Of a stretch of DNA of 64,000 nucleotides, positions 1 to 8,341 are shown one piece after another. The notes under the pieces were generated by a model. The model ran no database searches. It saw nothing but the letters and a program-made list of their open reading frames with translations, and was not told where the DNA came from. This DNA is from Hyunsoonleella pacifica (GTDB lineage Bacteria; Bacteroidota; Bacteroidia; Flavobacteriales; Flavobacteriaceae), in contig NZ_SIRS01000002.1 of NCBI RefSeq assembly GCF_004310335.1, positions 434,001-498,000 on the forward strand, read 5' to 3'. Within the stretch, counting starts at the first letter, position 1. The number at the start of each line of letters is the position of its first letter. The position numbers and the translations under genes were made by a program.

Positions 1-726
1 AATTCCTGAGGTTTCCATTTCTAAATTTGTGATTTTAGTGTTCTTATAACGAAAGCTGTCTATTTTTTTATTAAGTAAACTATCTTGTAGTGGTAACCTT
101 AAAACACGCCCTTGTGGACCATAGAACCCATTTGCTGTAGCTGTTACCCCTTTGACGGTAGCAACACTTTCAAATTTTGATAGTAGTGCTTTTGATCCTT
201 CTATTATTATTGGCTTTGCTTTGGTAGCACTCCATTGGGTATGTTGTACAAAAGCAGCTTCAATATCTGCATTAGAAATATTTTCTGTTTGATAGGAGTG
301 AAGCATTCCATTTAAATCTATAGCATATCGACTTATTAGGAAAGAATCAATAGGGATATCTGGTTGCAGTGCGCCAGAAGTCCCAATTCTAATAATATTT
401 AAACTGTTTAACTGCTTGTTAACGGTTCTTGTTTCAAAGTTAATATTTACTAAAGCATCTAATTCATTTAATACAATATCAATATTATCTGTACCAATAC
501 CTGTAGATATTACTGAGATTCTTTTATTATTAATTGTTCCTGTTTGGGTTTTAAATTCTCGCTTTTGAGTTTCAAACTCTATACTGTCAAAATGCTTTGT
601 TATTAAATCAACTCTATCTTGATCTCCTACTAATATTATTGTATCTGCAATAGCATTAGGTTTTAGATTAAGATGATAAATGCTGCCATCTGGATTTAGA
701 ATGAGTTCTGAAGCTTTAATTTGCAT
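1..726 (-). CDS. Nucleoside phosphorylase (uridine phosphorylase-like), partial
   Basis: The gene reads into the left edge of the window, so the C-terminus is missing; 242 residues are visible from the ATG at 724-726. The family (PNP/UDP phosphorylases) cleaves a nucleoside with phosphate to base and ribose-1-phosphate in the cytoplasm, for salvage. Visible family signatures are an ILVGDQDRV segment near residue 30, a TGIGTDN phosphate/ribose-site motif near residue 75, RIGTSG near residue 112, and the nucleoside-binding METSG motif at the visible end. The start overlaps the last codons of the upstream DUF1835 gene by 11 bp, so the two are likely co-transcribed. The family call is firm; the substrate (uridine or another nucleoside) is inferred from resemblance only. 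Confidence 0.85.
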   Translation of the reverse strand, partial: MQIKASELILNPDGSIYHLNLKPNAIADTIILVGDQDRVDLITKHFDSIEFETQKREFKTQTGTINNKRISVISTGIGTDNIDIVLNELDALVNINFETRTVNKQLNSLNIIRIGTSGALQPDIPIDSFLISRYAIDLNGMLHSYQTENISNADIEAAFVQHTQWSATKAKPIIIEGSKALLSKFESVATVKGVTATANGFYGPQGRVLRLPLQDSLLNKKIDSFRYKNTKITNLEMETSGI

Positions 727-1660
727 TTAAAGGAGACTTAACAAGTTTGTTTTCTAATTTATTAAATTGAAAATCTAGCTTTTTTACACCCCCAAATGTC
801 ATTTTATCTTTTAACATTTTTGAGGCATTATATTGTCCATGTAGTGTTTCATGCGCTTTTCTATTAAGCTTAATACTACTATCTGTTATAGTGTAAAATG
901 GTTCTAGATTATCAATAATACGTTTTAATTGTAAATCGCCATAACCATAAAACCCTTGATAATTAAGTGTATAGCCTAATAGGTGGTGTTTGGATTTTAT
1001 ATCATTTTTTTCAATAAGTCTTAGAGTGTTAGTTTCCAAAATGTTGAGTCCAGTAACGGCATCAGGAAAACGTTCTAAATGTGCTTTTAAACAGTTACTT
1101 AAGTATTTGAAAGATGATGATTTTACAATATAAGGTTTAAATAGATTATGATCAACCCCACAGTATATTTGCCAGAGGGTAATTGCTAAATCTAAATCAT
1201 TATTAGTTAATTTAACTTTATCCTTATAATGCTGTATTAGTTGACCTGAAGTAAGTTCTGGTAATCCTTTCAATTCTTTACTACCAGAAACTCTACCACT
1301 ACAAACTAAATACGTGGGTAAGTTTATTTTTTTTTGTTTGAGTAAGTTTATTACAGCTAACATATTAATATGACAAAACAAATCGTACTCAAACCAAAGT
1401 ACTACTTCTGAATACCTTTGATTAGCATTATCTAGTTGTTCTAATGCAAAATTAACCTTGTCCATATCTAAATCTACACTATAAAATTCCCCAAGAAAGT
1501 CTCTCCTAGCTTGAATTAATGCATTGGAATGAACCGTTACCTGTGTTGGGCCTTCACAAAGCATTTCTTGCCACGTAACAATTTCCCCTTCTATTTGTAA
1601 TTCATTTAGATAGGATGTTAAACTTCCTCCATTTGTAATATGTAGAATTTGCTTGCTCAT
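716..1660 (-). CDS. DUF1835 domain-containing protein
   Basis: A cytoplasmic protein of 314 residues with no signal peptide or membrane segment. The N-terminus (ILHITNGGSL, then GEIVTWQEMLCEGP, then LWFEYDLFCHINM) matches the DUF1835 pattern, a Rossmann-like domain of unknown function found in many Bacteroidota and Firmicutes. The C-terminal half contains DUF3658-like helical sequence rich in Lys and Leu. It is preceded 3 bp upstream by the SUI1-like gene and overlaps the nucleoside phosphorylase gene, so the three look like one operon. No biochemical role is established for the family and none is proposed. Confidence 0.75.
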   Translation of the reverse strand: MSKQILHITNGGSLTSYLNELQIEGEIVTWQEMLCEGPTQVTVHSNALIQARRDFLGEFYSVDLDMDKVNFALEQLDNANQRYSEVVLWFEYDLFCHINMLAVINLLKQKKINLPTYLVCSGRVSGSKELKGLPELTSGQLIQHYKDKVKLTNNDLDLAITLWQIYCGVDHNLFKPYIVKSSSFKYLSNCLKAHLERFPDAVTGLNILETNTLRLIEKNDIKSKHHLLGYTLNYQGFYGYGDLQLKRIIDNLEPFYTITDSSIKLNRKAHETLHGQYNASKMLKDKMTFGGVKKLDFQFNKLENKLVKSPLNAN

Positions 1661-1663
1661 AAA

Positions 1664-1993
1664 TTATCCACCTACACGTTTAACGTTAAACCCTTTGTCT
1701 TTTAATATCTGCATTATTTTATCTCTGTAGTCACCTTGTATTATGATTTTATCATCTTTAAAACTTCCTCCAACGCTAAGCTTAGTTTTTATTTCCTTGG
1801 CTAAAGCTTTAAAATCTTCAGTGGCTCCTGTATAGCCCTCCAGTATGGTTGTGGGTTTACCTTTTCGTTTTTCGTATTTACAAATTATTGGATCGTCCTG
1901 CATCCAGATACTTGTATCCTCTAAAGCATTATGCTCTGTTTCTTCTGGTTTATGATCGGGAAAGAGGTTTTTTAGTTGGTCTTGTAAATCCAT
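1664..1993 (-). CDS. SUI1/eIF1-like translation factor (YciH family)
   Basis: A 109-residue protein whose C-terminal two-thirds is a SUI1 fold. Signatures are the basic KYEKRKGKPTTILEGY strand near residues 40-55, the KTKLSVGGSFKDDKIIIQGD core near residues 70-90, and the final GFNVKRVGG. Bacterial members such as YciH are thought to affect start-codon selection fidelity on the 30S subunit. The N-terminal 35 residues are acidic and variable. It is first in a three-gene operon with the DUF1835 gene (3 bp gap) and the nucleoside phosphorylase. The family call is secure; the exact cellular role of bacterial SUI1 proteins is uncertain. Confidence 0.9.
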   Translation of the reverse strand: MDLQDQLKNLFPDHKPEETEHNALEDTSIWMQDDPIICKYEKRKGKPTTILEGYTGATEDFKALAKEIKTKLSVGGSFKDDKIIIQGDYRDKIMQILKDKGFNVKRVGG

Positions 1994-2080
1994 AATAATA
2001 TTAGGTGTGTATTACTTGGTGTTTAATAGGTAGTTAGGTAGATATAAGACATTAGGATGGAATATTGCTACCAGATCTGG

Positions 2081-3031
2081 TTACTTTTTAATAAGGCCCA
2101 ATTCAATTAAACGTTCTGTTAGAAACTCACCAGCAGTAATGTCTTCAAACTGTTTGGGATTGTTTTTGTCTACACAATTCTCTAAAACATCTAACTTCAT
2201 TTCGCTTACTGGATGCATGAAAAATGGGATAGAGTATCTTGATGTTCCCCAAAGTTCTTTAGGTGGGTTTACTACACGATGTATTGTAGATTTTAGTTTG
2301 TTATTGGTATGCCTAGATAACATATCACCAACATTAATCATTAACTCGTCAGGTTGAGCAATAGCATCAAGCCATTCTCCTTCATGACTTTGTACCTGTA
2401 AGCCCCGTCCTTGTGCTCCCATTAATAGTGTAATTAAGTTTATATCACCATGAGCAGCAGCACGAACAGCTTCTTTAGGTTCTTCTTTTATTGGAGGATA
2501 GTGTATAGGGCGCAAAATAGAATTACCATTTTTAATATAATTGTCAAAATAGGTCTCTTCCAAACCAAGGTGTAAAGCTAAAGCTCTCAAAACGTATTTT
2601 GCTGTTTTTTCAAGCATCTGATACGTCTGTTTTCCTATCTTATTAAACTCAGATAATTCTTCAACAATCACATTATCTGGATATCCATATTTTTCTTTTT
2701 CATCTTCTGAGATATACTGTCCAAAATGCCAAAATTCTTTTAAATCACCTTCTTTCTTACCTTTAGCGCTTTCTTTTCCAAAGGATACGTATCCACGTTG
2801 CCCTGCAATTTCAGGGATTTCATATTTCTGCTTTGTTTCAATAGGTAAGTCAAAAAAGCGTTTTACTTCACTGTAAAGGTTACTAACTAAAGTATCATTC
2901 AAAAAATGACCTTTTAGTGCTACAAAACCAATGTCTTCATAGGCTTTTCCAATAGATTTTACAAAATGTTGTTTTCTATCAGGGTTTTCAGAAATAAAAT
3001 CACTTAAATCTACACTAGGGATACTATTCAT
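2081..3031 (-). CDS. 2-oxoglutarate/Fe(II)-dependent oxygenase, isopenicillin N synthase family
   Basis: A 316-residue cytoplasmic enzyme of the isopenicillin-N-synthase-like superfamily. The N-terminal DIOX_N region (IPSVDLSDF, then EDIGFVALKGH) is followed by the double-stranded beta helix. Iron ligands visible are His194 and Asp196 (HGD) and His251, and the 2-oxoacid-binding Arg265-x-Ser267 (RYS). Bacterial homologues are often annotated flavonol synthase or IPNS-like, but the substrate cannot be deduced. It is divergent from the E1 gene at 3152 and separate from the operon to its left, so it is probably monocistronic. Confidence 0.88.
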   Translation of the reverse strand: MNSIPSVDLSDFISENPDRKQHFVKSIGKAYEDIGFVALKGHFLNDTLVSNLYSEVKRFFDLPIETKQKYEIPEIAGQRGYVSFGKESAKGKKEGDLKEFWHFGQYISEDEKEKYGYPDNVIVEELSEFNKIGKQTYQMLEKTAKYVLRALALHLGLEETYFDNYIKNGNSILRPIHYPPIKEEPKEAVRAAAHGDINLITLLMGAQGRGLQVQSHEGEWLDAIAQPDELMINVGDMLSRHTNNKLKSTIHRVVNPPKELWGTSRYSIPFFMHPVSEMKLDVLENCVDKNNPKQFEDITAGEFLTERLIELGLIKK

Positions 3032-3151
3032 GACTTATATACTATAATGTGATGTGAACAAATGTACAAAAACATTCTCTTGAATTATATACAGACTTCC
3101 TATTCGTAAATTGAAATTACAGTATATTTGATAGTATACAAGTATTGTTTC

Positions 3152-5155
3152 ATGAAAACCTCAAAAAAGCCCACTCAGATAAAATTTAGTACTGAAAATT
3201 TAACTACTGAAGTTTTGTTAAAGCTGTATGAAAATATGCTTAAACCTAGACTTATTGAGGAAAAAATGCTTGTGCTTTTACGTCAGGGAAAAATTAGCAA
3301 GTGGTTTTCAGGTATAGGGCAAGAGGCAATTGCGGTAGGAGTTACTATGGTGCTTAATAATGATGAATATATTTTACCTATGCATCGCAATTTAGGAGTA
3401 TTTACTTCTAGGAAAATTCCGTTATACAGATTATTTGCGCAATGGCAAGGTAAAGCTTCAGGGTTTACAAAAGGTAGAGATCGTTCGTTTCATTTTGGCA
3501 CTCAGCAATACAATATTGTTGGGATGATTTCACATTTGGGGCCTCAATTAGGAGTTGCTGATGGTATTGCTCTAGCATCAAAACTAAGAGAGGAAAAAAC
3601 GGTAACAGCGGTTTTTACAGGAGAAGGAGGTACAAGTGAAGGTGATTTTCATGAGGCACTTAATGTGGCATCTGTATGGCAATTACCAGTTTTATTTTGT
3701 ATTGAAAATAATGGCTATGGTTTATCTACACCTGCATCAGAACAATATAATTGTGAAAATTTAGCAGATAGGGGATTGGGTTATGGTATAGCATCTCATA
3801 TAATTGATGGTAATAATATTTTAGAAGTTTATACAAAAGTTAAAGAAATAGTAGAACGTATTCGCAAAAAGCCACATCCTGTATTGATAGAGTTTAAAAC
3901 TTTTAGGATGCGAGGACATGAAGAGGCTAGTGGTACAAAGTATGTACCTCAGGAATTAATGAATACTTGGGCTAAGAAAGATCCCATAGAAAATTACCAT
4001 GATTTTCTAAAAAAAGAAGGCATTATTAATGATGCTATTGTATCAAAAATTAAAACTAAAATTCTTCATGAGATTAATGAACATTTAGAGGTAGCATTTA
4101 ATGAGATTGATATAAAACCAAACTTAACTGAAGAATTAAATGATGTATTTAAAAGTTTTGATTACAAGCATATTACTCCGAATTCAAGTGTAAAAGAAAT
4201 ACGATTAATTGATGCTATTTCGGATGGGCTTCGCCAAAGTATGGATCGCTATAATGAGCTTGTTATTATGGGACAAGATATTGCTGAATATGGTGGTGTA
4301 TTTAAAATTACAGAGGGATTTGTTGAGAAATATGGTAAAGTACGTGTTAGAAATACACCTATATGTGAGTCTGCCATTGTTGAAACTGCCATGGGACTCT
4401 CTATTGCCGGTATGAAAAGTATTGTGGAAATGCAATTTGCTGATTTTGTGTCTTCAGGTTTTAATCCTATTGTTAATTATTTAGCTAAATCCTATTACCG
4501 TTGGGGGCAAAATGCTGATGTAGTCATTAGAATGCCTTGTGGAGGAGGTGTGGGAGCAGGCCCGTTTCATTCTCAAACAAACGAGGCTTGGTTTACCAAA
4601 ACGCCAGGTTTAAAAGTAGTCTATCCAGCATTTCCGTATGATGCCAAAGGTTTATTAAATACAGCAATTAATGATCCCAACCCTGTGTTGTTTTTTGAGC
4701 ACAAAGGATTATATAGAAGTATTAGGCAAGATGTTCCAACGAACTATTACACATTACCATTTGGTAAAGCAAACTTGATAAAAACTGGAGATGTAATTAC
4801 GATTATTAGTTATGGTGCAGGAGTGCATTGGGTATTAGATACCATGAAAAAATATCCAGAACTATCAGCAGATATAATAGATTTAAGAACGCTTCAACCT
4901 CTGGATACTGAAACTATTTACAACTCAGTTAAAAAAACAGGTAAAGTTATTATTCTTCAAGAGGACTCCTTGTTTGGAGGAATTGCTAGTGATATATTAG
5001 CGCAAATTATGGAAAATTGTTTTGAATATCTTGATGCACCAGTAAAAAGGGTTGCGAGTTTAGAAACACCAATTCCCTTTGCTAAAACTCTAGAGGATCA
5101 ATACTTACCTAAGCTAAGATTTGAAAAAGTATTAAAAGAATTATTAACTTATTAA
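3152..5155 (+). CDS. Fused 2-oxoacid dehydrogenase E1 alpha/beta (branched-chain type)
   Basis: The protein joins the alpha and beta subunits of a thiamine-diphosphate E1 in one chain of 667 residues. It decarboxylates branched-chain (or related) 2-oxoacids and acylates the lipoyl E2. The alpha part (to about residue 350) has GIGQEA, the TPP/Mg motif from GEGGTSEGDFHE to ENNGYG, and the RMRGHEE loop. The beta part begins near RLIDAISDGL, with MGQDIAEYGG, TPICESAIV and EDSLFGG. A TTG at 3128 extends the frame by eight residues, but the ATG at 3152 is the better start because similarity begins just after it. No E2 or E3 gene is nearby. The fused form is common in Bacteroidota. Confidence 0.92.
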   Translation: MKTSKKPTQIKFSTENLTTEVLLKLYENMLKPRLIEEKMLVLLRQGKISKWFSGIGQEAIAVGVTMVLNNDEYILPMHRNLGVFTSRKIPLYRLFAQWQGKASGFTKGRDRSFHFGTQQYNIVGMISHLGPQLGVADGIALASKLREEKTVTAVFTGEGGTSEGDFHEALNVASVWQLPVLFCIENNGYGLSTPASEQYNCENLADRGLGYGIASHIIDGNNILEVYTKVKEIVERIRKKPHPVLIEFKTFRMRGHEEASGTKYVPQELMNTWAKKDPIENYHDFLKKEGIINDAIVSKIKTKILHEINEHLEVAFNEIDIKPNLTEELNDVFKSFDYKHITPNSSVKEIRLIDAISDGLRQSMDRYNELVIMGQDIAEYGGVFKITEGFVEKYGKVRVRNTPICESAIVETAMGLSIAGMKSIVEMQFADFVSSGFNPIVNYLAKSYYRWGQNADVVIRMPCGGGVGAGPFHSQTNEAWFTKTPGLKVVYPAFPYDAKGLLNTAINDPNPVLFFEHKGLYRSIRQDVPTNYYTLPFGKANLIKTGDVITIISYGAGVHWVLDTMKKYPELSADIIDLRTLQPLDTETIYNSVKKTGKVIILQEDSLFGGIASDILAQIMENCFEYLDAPVKRVASLETPIPFAKTLEDQYLPKLRFEKVLKELLTY

Positions 5156-5712
5156 TGCGTTACAGTTTCTGCCTCAGAAAGTATAAATGGGTAAGCATCT
5201 TTAACTTGTTGTAGTTCTACTTTAGTTAGCTTATCTAGTGGGCGTTTTAAAATAGTCTCACAATACGTTTTTCTTAACTCAAAATAGGCTTTTGTTAGTT
5301 CATCTTGAACTTCTATAAACTGGTTGTAATTTGAATTTCTGTCTGATTGTAAAGAAATTATTGCTTTAGAAGGATTATCTGATGATGTTTCAGTTTTATT
5401 ACCCTTACAATATGTACAGCTTCCATCTCCATTATTATCAATAAAACTCATGGCTATATCCTTAACTTCGGAGACTGAAACAATGTTATCATCCATCATT
5501 ATCTCATTTTTAGAATTGATAGCGATTTTTAAAATGTTTCTTTCAGGAATGGGAATATTACAATCTTCTCCTTTACATTCTTTAGGTAGTTTTCTATAAA
5601 TCCCTTGATCTTTAGGAATTACTGCAGTTACTAAGAAAAAAATTAATAGCAAAAATGCGATATCTGCCATAGATCCCGCATTTACTTCTGGGTGTTCTTT
5701 TGTTCGTCTCAT
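5152..5712 (-). CDS. ExbD/TolR-family biopolymer transport protein
   Basis: A 186-residue inner-membrane protein with one N-terminal transmembrane helix (about residues 17-32, MADIAFLLLIFFLVTAVIP), the conserved Asp17 in that helix being the proton-path residue of ExbD. The rest is periplasmic. It carries two cysteine clusters, KECKGEDC near residues 44-51 and CTYCKG near 99-104, the latter in the long periplasmic insert typical of Flavobacteriia. ExbD works with ExbB to energise TonB-dependent transport, but no exbB lies next to it. Its stop overlaps the stop of the convergent E1 gene by 4 bp. Family call is firm, partner unknown. Confidence 0.88.
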   Translation of the reverse strand: MRRTKEHPEVNAGSMADIAFLLLIFFLVTAVIPKDQGIYRKLPKECKGEDCNIPIPERNILKIAINSKNEIMMDDNIVSVSEVKDIAMSFIDNNGDGSCTYCKGNKTETSSDNPSKAIISLQSDRNSNYNQFIEVQDELTKAYFELRKTYCETILKRPLDKLTKVELQQVKDAYPFILSEAETVTH

Positions 5713-5885
5713 GATTTTTATGTTTTATACCATAAGAGTTTTAAGACGATTGATTTTTTAAATTTGAATTATATTTCATCTAAAGGAAATAGAAACGAAT
5801 TTTATCATTCATTTTAAGATTCTTGTGGTATTAGTTAATGTTGTGTTAAGACACAAAAACAATACCATAAAAAATCAGAATATGA

Positions 5886-6017
5886 TTAACGCATATGATG
5901 GTGAAGTCGTTTCCAAATAATTCCTTCTGAAGGAAAACTCAAAATTCGTTTGTTAGAATTTAAGTTTTCTTTAGTAAGTCTTTCAATGTGTTTTGATATG
6001 TTGATTGTTGTTTTCAT
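5886..6017 (-). CDS. Tiny basic protein, possible divergent third member of the tandem family
   Basis: A 43-codon reading frame that starts MKTTINISKH and ends with a basic tract (IIWKRLHHHMR). It lies in the same strand and register of spacing as the two smaller paralogues to its right, shares their upstream leader (ATCAATCAAAAAA just before the start) and the same plan of polar N-terminus, Lys/Asn-rich middle and a C-terminal Trp followed by basic and aromatic residues. Sequence identity to the other two is low, so membership is inferred from plan and leader. No signal peptide or membrane segment. Function unknown. Confidence 0.5.
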   Translation of the reverse strand: MKTTINISKHIERLTKENLNSNKRILSFPSEGIIWKRLHHHMR

Positions 6018-6053
6018 ATTTTTTGATTGATGATGGTTAGAAAACAGAGACGC

Positions 6054-6143
6054 TTATGATCTATAACGTCTCTTACTGTTCCAAATGTTAGTTTTTGTTC
6101 TGTTTAATGTTTCAGATACTTGATTTGTGTTTAAAGTTCTCAT
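6054..6143 (-). CDS. Tiny basic protein (29 residues), tandem paralogue A
   Basis: A 29-codon gene that begins MRTLNTNQVSETL and ends WNSKRRYRS. About 21 of 28 residues match the neighbouring frame at 6196-6282. Over the shared WNSKRRYR segment the two DNA copies differ at four positions, all of them synonymous third-base changes, which is strong evidence that the peptide is translated and conserved. The ATG is preceded by the leader ATCAATCAAAAAA found also at 6020-6032. No signal peptide, no hydrophobic segment, net strongly positive. I do not recognise the family; a nucleic-acid or ribosome contact would fit the charge but is a guess. Confidence 0.7.
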   Translation of the reverse strand: MRTLNTNQVSETLNRTKTNIWNSKRRYRS

Positions 6144-6195
6144 GATTAATGATTTTTTTTGATTGATAAATAAAATTGATAAATTAAAGTAATTA

Positions 6196-6282
6196 CTATC
6201 TATAGCGTCTTTTGCTATTCCATCTATTAGATTTTGTATTACTTAAAGTTTCTGTTAATTGATTGGTGTTTAAAGTTCTCAT
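6196..6282 (-). CDS. Tiny basic protein (28 residues), tandem paralogue B
   Basis: A 28-codon gene that begins MRTLNTNQLTETL and ends WNSKRRYR, closely similar to the copy at 6054-6143. Differences cluster in the middle (SNTKSNR against NRTKTNI), while the N-terminal seven residues and the C-terminal eight are identical at the protein level despite silent DNA changes. It is the promoter-proximal member if all three are co-transcribed from the right; the gaps to the next members are 52 and 36 bp. Too short for ordinary gene callers. Function unknown. Confidence 0.7.
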   Translation of the reverse strand: MRTLNTNQLTETLSNTKSNRWNSKRRYR

Positions 6283-6555
6283 AATTTTTGTTTTTTAATT
6301 GATTATACTGAATAGACGACACAGAAATATTTTTGTTACAGTACTATGTATAACAAAGTAATAAATTAACAAATTTTAACATATTTATTCTAGTTTTAAG
6401 ATAGGATAGTAGTTAAAAGGAGACTATTTGGGTATGGTTATTGTTAAATACTTATAAAATATAAAGTTATAGAGTTATGTTTTAAGATATTAAATATCTT
6501 TGGTGTATAATTTCTAAAACATATAGCTTTATAATATCGAGCTAATTGACTATAT
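6283..6555. other. AT-rich divergent promoter region
   Basis: About 270 bases between the tiny genes (leftward) and the secreted protein at 6556 (rightward). It is very AT-rich and must hold promoters for both directions, but no exact TAnnTTTG minus-7 box with a well-placed TTG was found. No hairpin, repeat or further reading frame was seen. Confidence 0.4.
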
Positions 6556-7230
6556 ATGAGATTTGTAATTACTTGTATAATTTGTATTGTTTTTGCCACA
6601 ACGGCAAATTCCCAGATAGATTCTAGAAAGAAATCAGGGGCAATTATTCCTGCTATTGAAGCACCTAAAGATTCCACTGATAGTAAAAAAATAGCTCCTG
6701 AAGCGCTTAAAAAAAATGATCAACTAAGTGGAGTTAAATCTCCAAAAATAGTTGGTAAATTGGAATTACCTAAAAAGGAATTTTCGATGTTTCCTCAAGA
6801 AGAGTTTGGTAACCCAGCAGAACTACATACCAAAAAACTAAATAAGATAGAAAAAACCTTATTACCAGAAGGACATGGAGAGAATGCAGGTTTAAAAGAA
6901 GATGCGTATTGGGGAGATTATAAAACCACTTCAAAATCCTTAAGGGTTATGTATAGAGATTATTCTGCTATAGATGGGGATTTATTACGTGTTTATGTAA
7001 ATGGAGATGTAATAGAGCCTAGAGCTTACTTAACGCAAGGCTTTACTGGATTTAAACTAGATTTAAAAGATGGTCTAAACGAAATTGTCTTTCAAGCCAT
7101 TAATACCGGAGCTTCTGGCCCCAATACAGCCGAATATCGTATAGTGGACGAGAATGATAAGCGAATTTCAAATAAGGTTTGGGCGCTTGCTGCTGGTGTT
7201 AAGGTGACGATTGTTATTGTTAAAGAATAG
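6556..7230 (+). CDS. Secreted protein of unknown function
   Basis: A 224-residue protein with a cleavable signal peptide (MRFVITCIICIVFATTANSQ, cleavage likely after TANSQ). Residues 20-100 are Lys/Pro/Ser-rich and low in complexity, with the recurring text SGAIIPAIEAPKDST and SPKIVGKLELPKKEFSMFP, which looks unstructured. The C-terminal 110 residues are compact (SLRVMYRDYSAIDGDLLRVYVNGDV, then GLNEIVFQAINTGASGPNTAEYRI), a beta-rich pattern also seen in secreted flavobacterial proteins. It is convergent with the aldo/keto reductase, one base apart. Function not known. Confidence 0.7.
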   Translation: MRFVITCIICIVFATTANSQIDSRKKSGAIIPAIEAPKDSTDSKKIAPEALKKNDQLSGVKSPKIVGKLELPKKEFSMFPQEEFGNPAELHTKKLNKIEKTLLPEGHGENAGLKEDAYWGDYKTTSKSLRVMYRDYSAIDGDLLRVYVNGDVIEPRAYLTQGFTGFKLDLKDGLNEIVFQAINTGASGPNTAEYRIVDENDKRISNKVWALAAGVKVTIVIVKE

Positions 7231-7231
7231 T

Positions 7232-8245
7232 TTATTTGGTAATATTATCAATCATTTTTAACTCTTCATCTGTAAAACTCAAATTATCCAAAGCTTTCAC
7301 ATTTTCTTTCAATTGATTGGCTGAACTGGCTCCAATCAAAACTGAAGCTACTTGTTTATGTCTCAATATCCAAGCTATTGCCATTTGAGATAGTTTTTGT
7401 CCTCGACTTTCAGCAATATCATTTAAACTTTTTATTTTTTTAATGTTGCTCTCAACTGTTGTTTTATCTAAATATGTTAAATTTTTAGCAGCTCTGGAAT
7501 CTTTAGGAATACCATTTAAATATCTATCGGTAAGCATGCCCTGGGCTAAAGGAGAGAATGTTATGCATCCTACACCATTGGTTTCAAGAGTCTTTAAAAG
7601 ACCATCTTCAATCCAACGATCAAGCATAGAATATCGTGCCTGATGCAATATAAACGGTGTGTTTGATGCCTTTAAAAGTTCTGCAGCTTTTTGAGTTTCC
7701 TCAGGTTTATAGTTAGAAATAGCAACATACAATGCCTTGCCTTGGCGTACAATATCAGTTAAAGCTCCCATGGTTTCTTCTAACGGTGTTTCAGGATCTG
7801 GTCTGTGATGATAAAAAACATCTACGTACTCTAATCCCATACGCTTTAAACTTTGGTCTAAACTAGCCATTAAATATTTACGCGATCCCCAATTGCCATA
7901 AGGCCCAGGCCACATATCAAAACCTGCTTTTGAAGCGATGAATATCTCATCTCTGTATGCTTTAAAATCTTTCTTAAGAATTGTGCCAAAATTTTCTTCG
8001 GCAGAACCATAAGGAGGTCCGTAATTATTTGCCAAATCAAAATGTGTAATGCCTAAATCGAAAGCACAACGTAATACCTCTCTTGCATTTTGAATGTTAT
8101 CAATAAAACCAAAATTATGCCATAAACCTAAGGAAATAGCAGGTAGTTTTACACCACTATTACCTGTTCTTTTATATGTCATTGTATCATATCGTTCAGA
8201 AGAAGCAATATATTCTATGATGTTTGATTTGTCATTGATTTGCAT
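7232..8245 (-). CDS. Aldo/keto reductase, YghZ/Gpr-like
   Basis: A 337-residue TIM-barrel reductase that uses NADPH. The N-terminus (SSERYDTMTYKR, LPAISLGLWHNFG) closely resembles L-glyceraldehyde-3-phosphate reductase YghZ, which begins with the same ERY segment, so the upstream ATG at 8245 is preferred over the internal Met22. Catalytic tetrad residues visible: the Asp and Tyr of HFDLANNYGPPYGSAE, the Lys of IASKAGF, and the His of VDVFYHHRPD. The coenzyme site is formed by the C-terminal region around VLIGASSANQLKEN. Likely detoxifies aldehydes; the physiological substrate is not shown by sequence. Confidence 0.88.
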   Translation of the reverse strand: MQINDKSNIIEYIASSERYDTMTYKRTGNSGVKLPAISLGLWHNFGFIDNIQNAREVLRCAFDLGITHFDLANNYGPPYGSAEENFGTILKKDFKAYRDEIFIASKAGFDMWPGPYGNWGSRKYLMASLDQSLKRMGLEYVDVFYHHRPDPETPLEETMGALTDIVRQGKALYVAISNYKPEETQKAAELLKASNTPFILHQARYSMLDRWIEDGLLKTLETNGVGCITFSPLAQGMLTDRYLNGIPKDSRAAKNLTYLDKTTVESNIKKIKSLNDIAESRGQKLSQMAIAWILRHKQVASVLIGASSANQLKENVKALDNLSFTDEELKMIDNITK

Positions 8246-8287
8246 GCGAATAATTTTTGTTTAAATGTACTATATTTCTATTTCAAT

Positions 8288-8323
8288 AAAAAAAGTCATT
8301 TACAGATGTAAATGACTTTTTTT
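8288..8323 (-). terminator. Intrinsic terminator after the S9 peptidase gene
   Basis: A 12-bp perfect stem (AAGTCATTTACA paired with TGTAAATGACTT) with a two-base loop, flanked by A and T runs on both sides. It sits 19 bases past the peptidase stop and ahead of the aldo/keto reductase start, so it ends peptidase transcription; the flanking tracts would also permit function in the other direction. Confidence 0.85.
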
Positions 8324-8341
8324 ATTATGCTTTTTTACTAA

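Noticed and set aside
3128-3151. TTG-initiated N-terminal extension of the E1 gene
   Set aside because: Adds eight residues without family similarity; an ATG follows directly before the conserved region.
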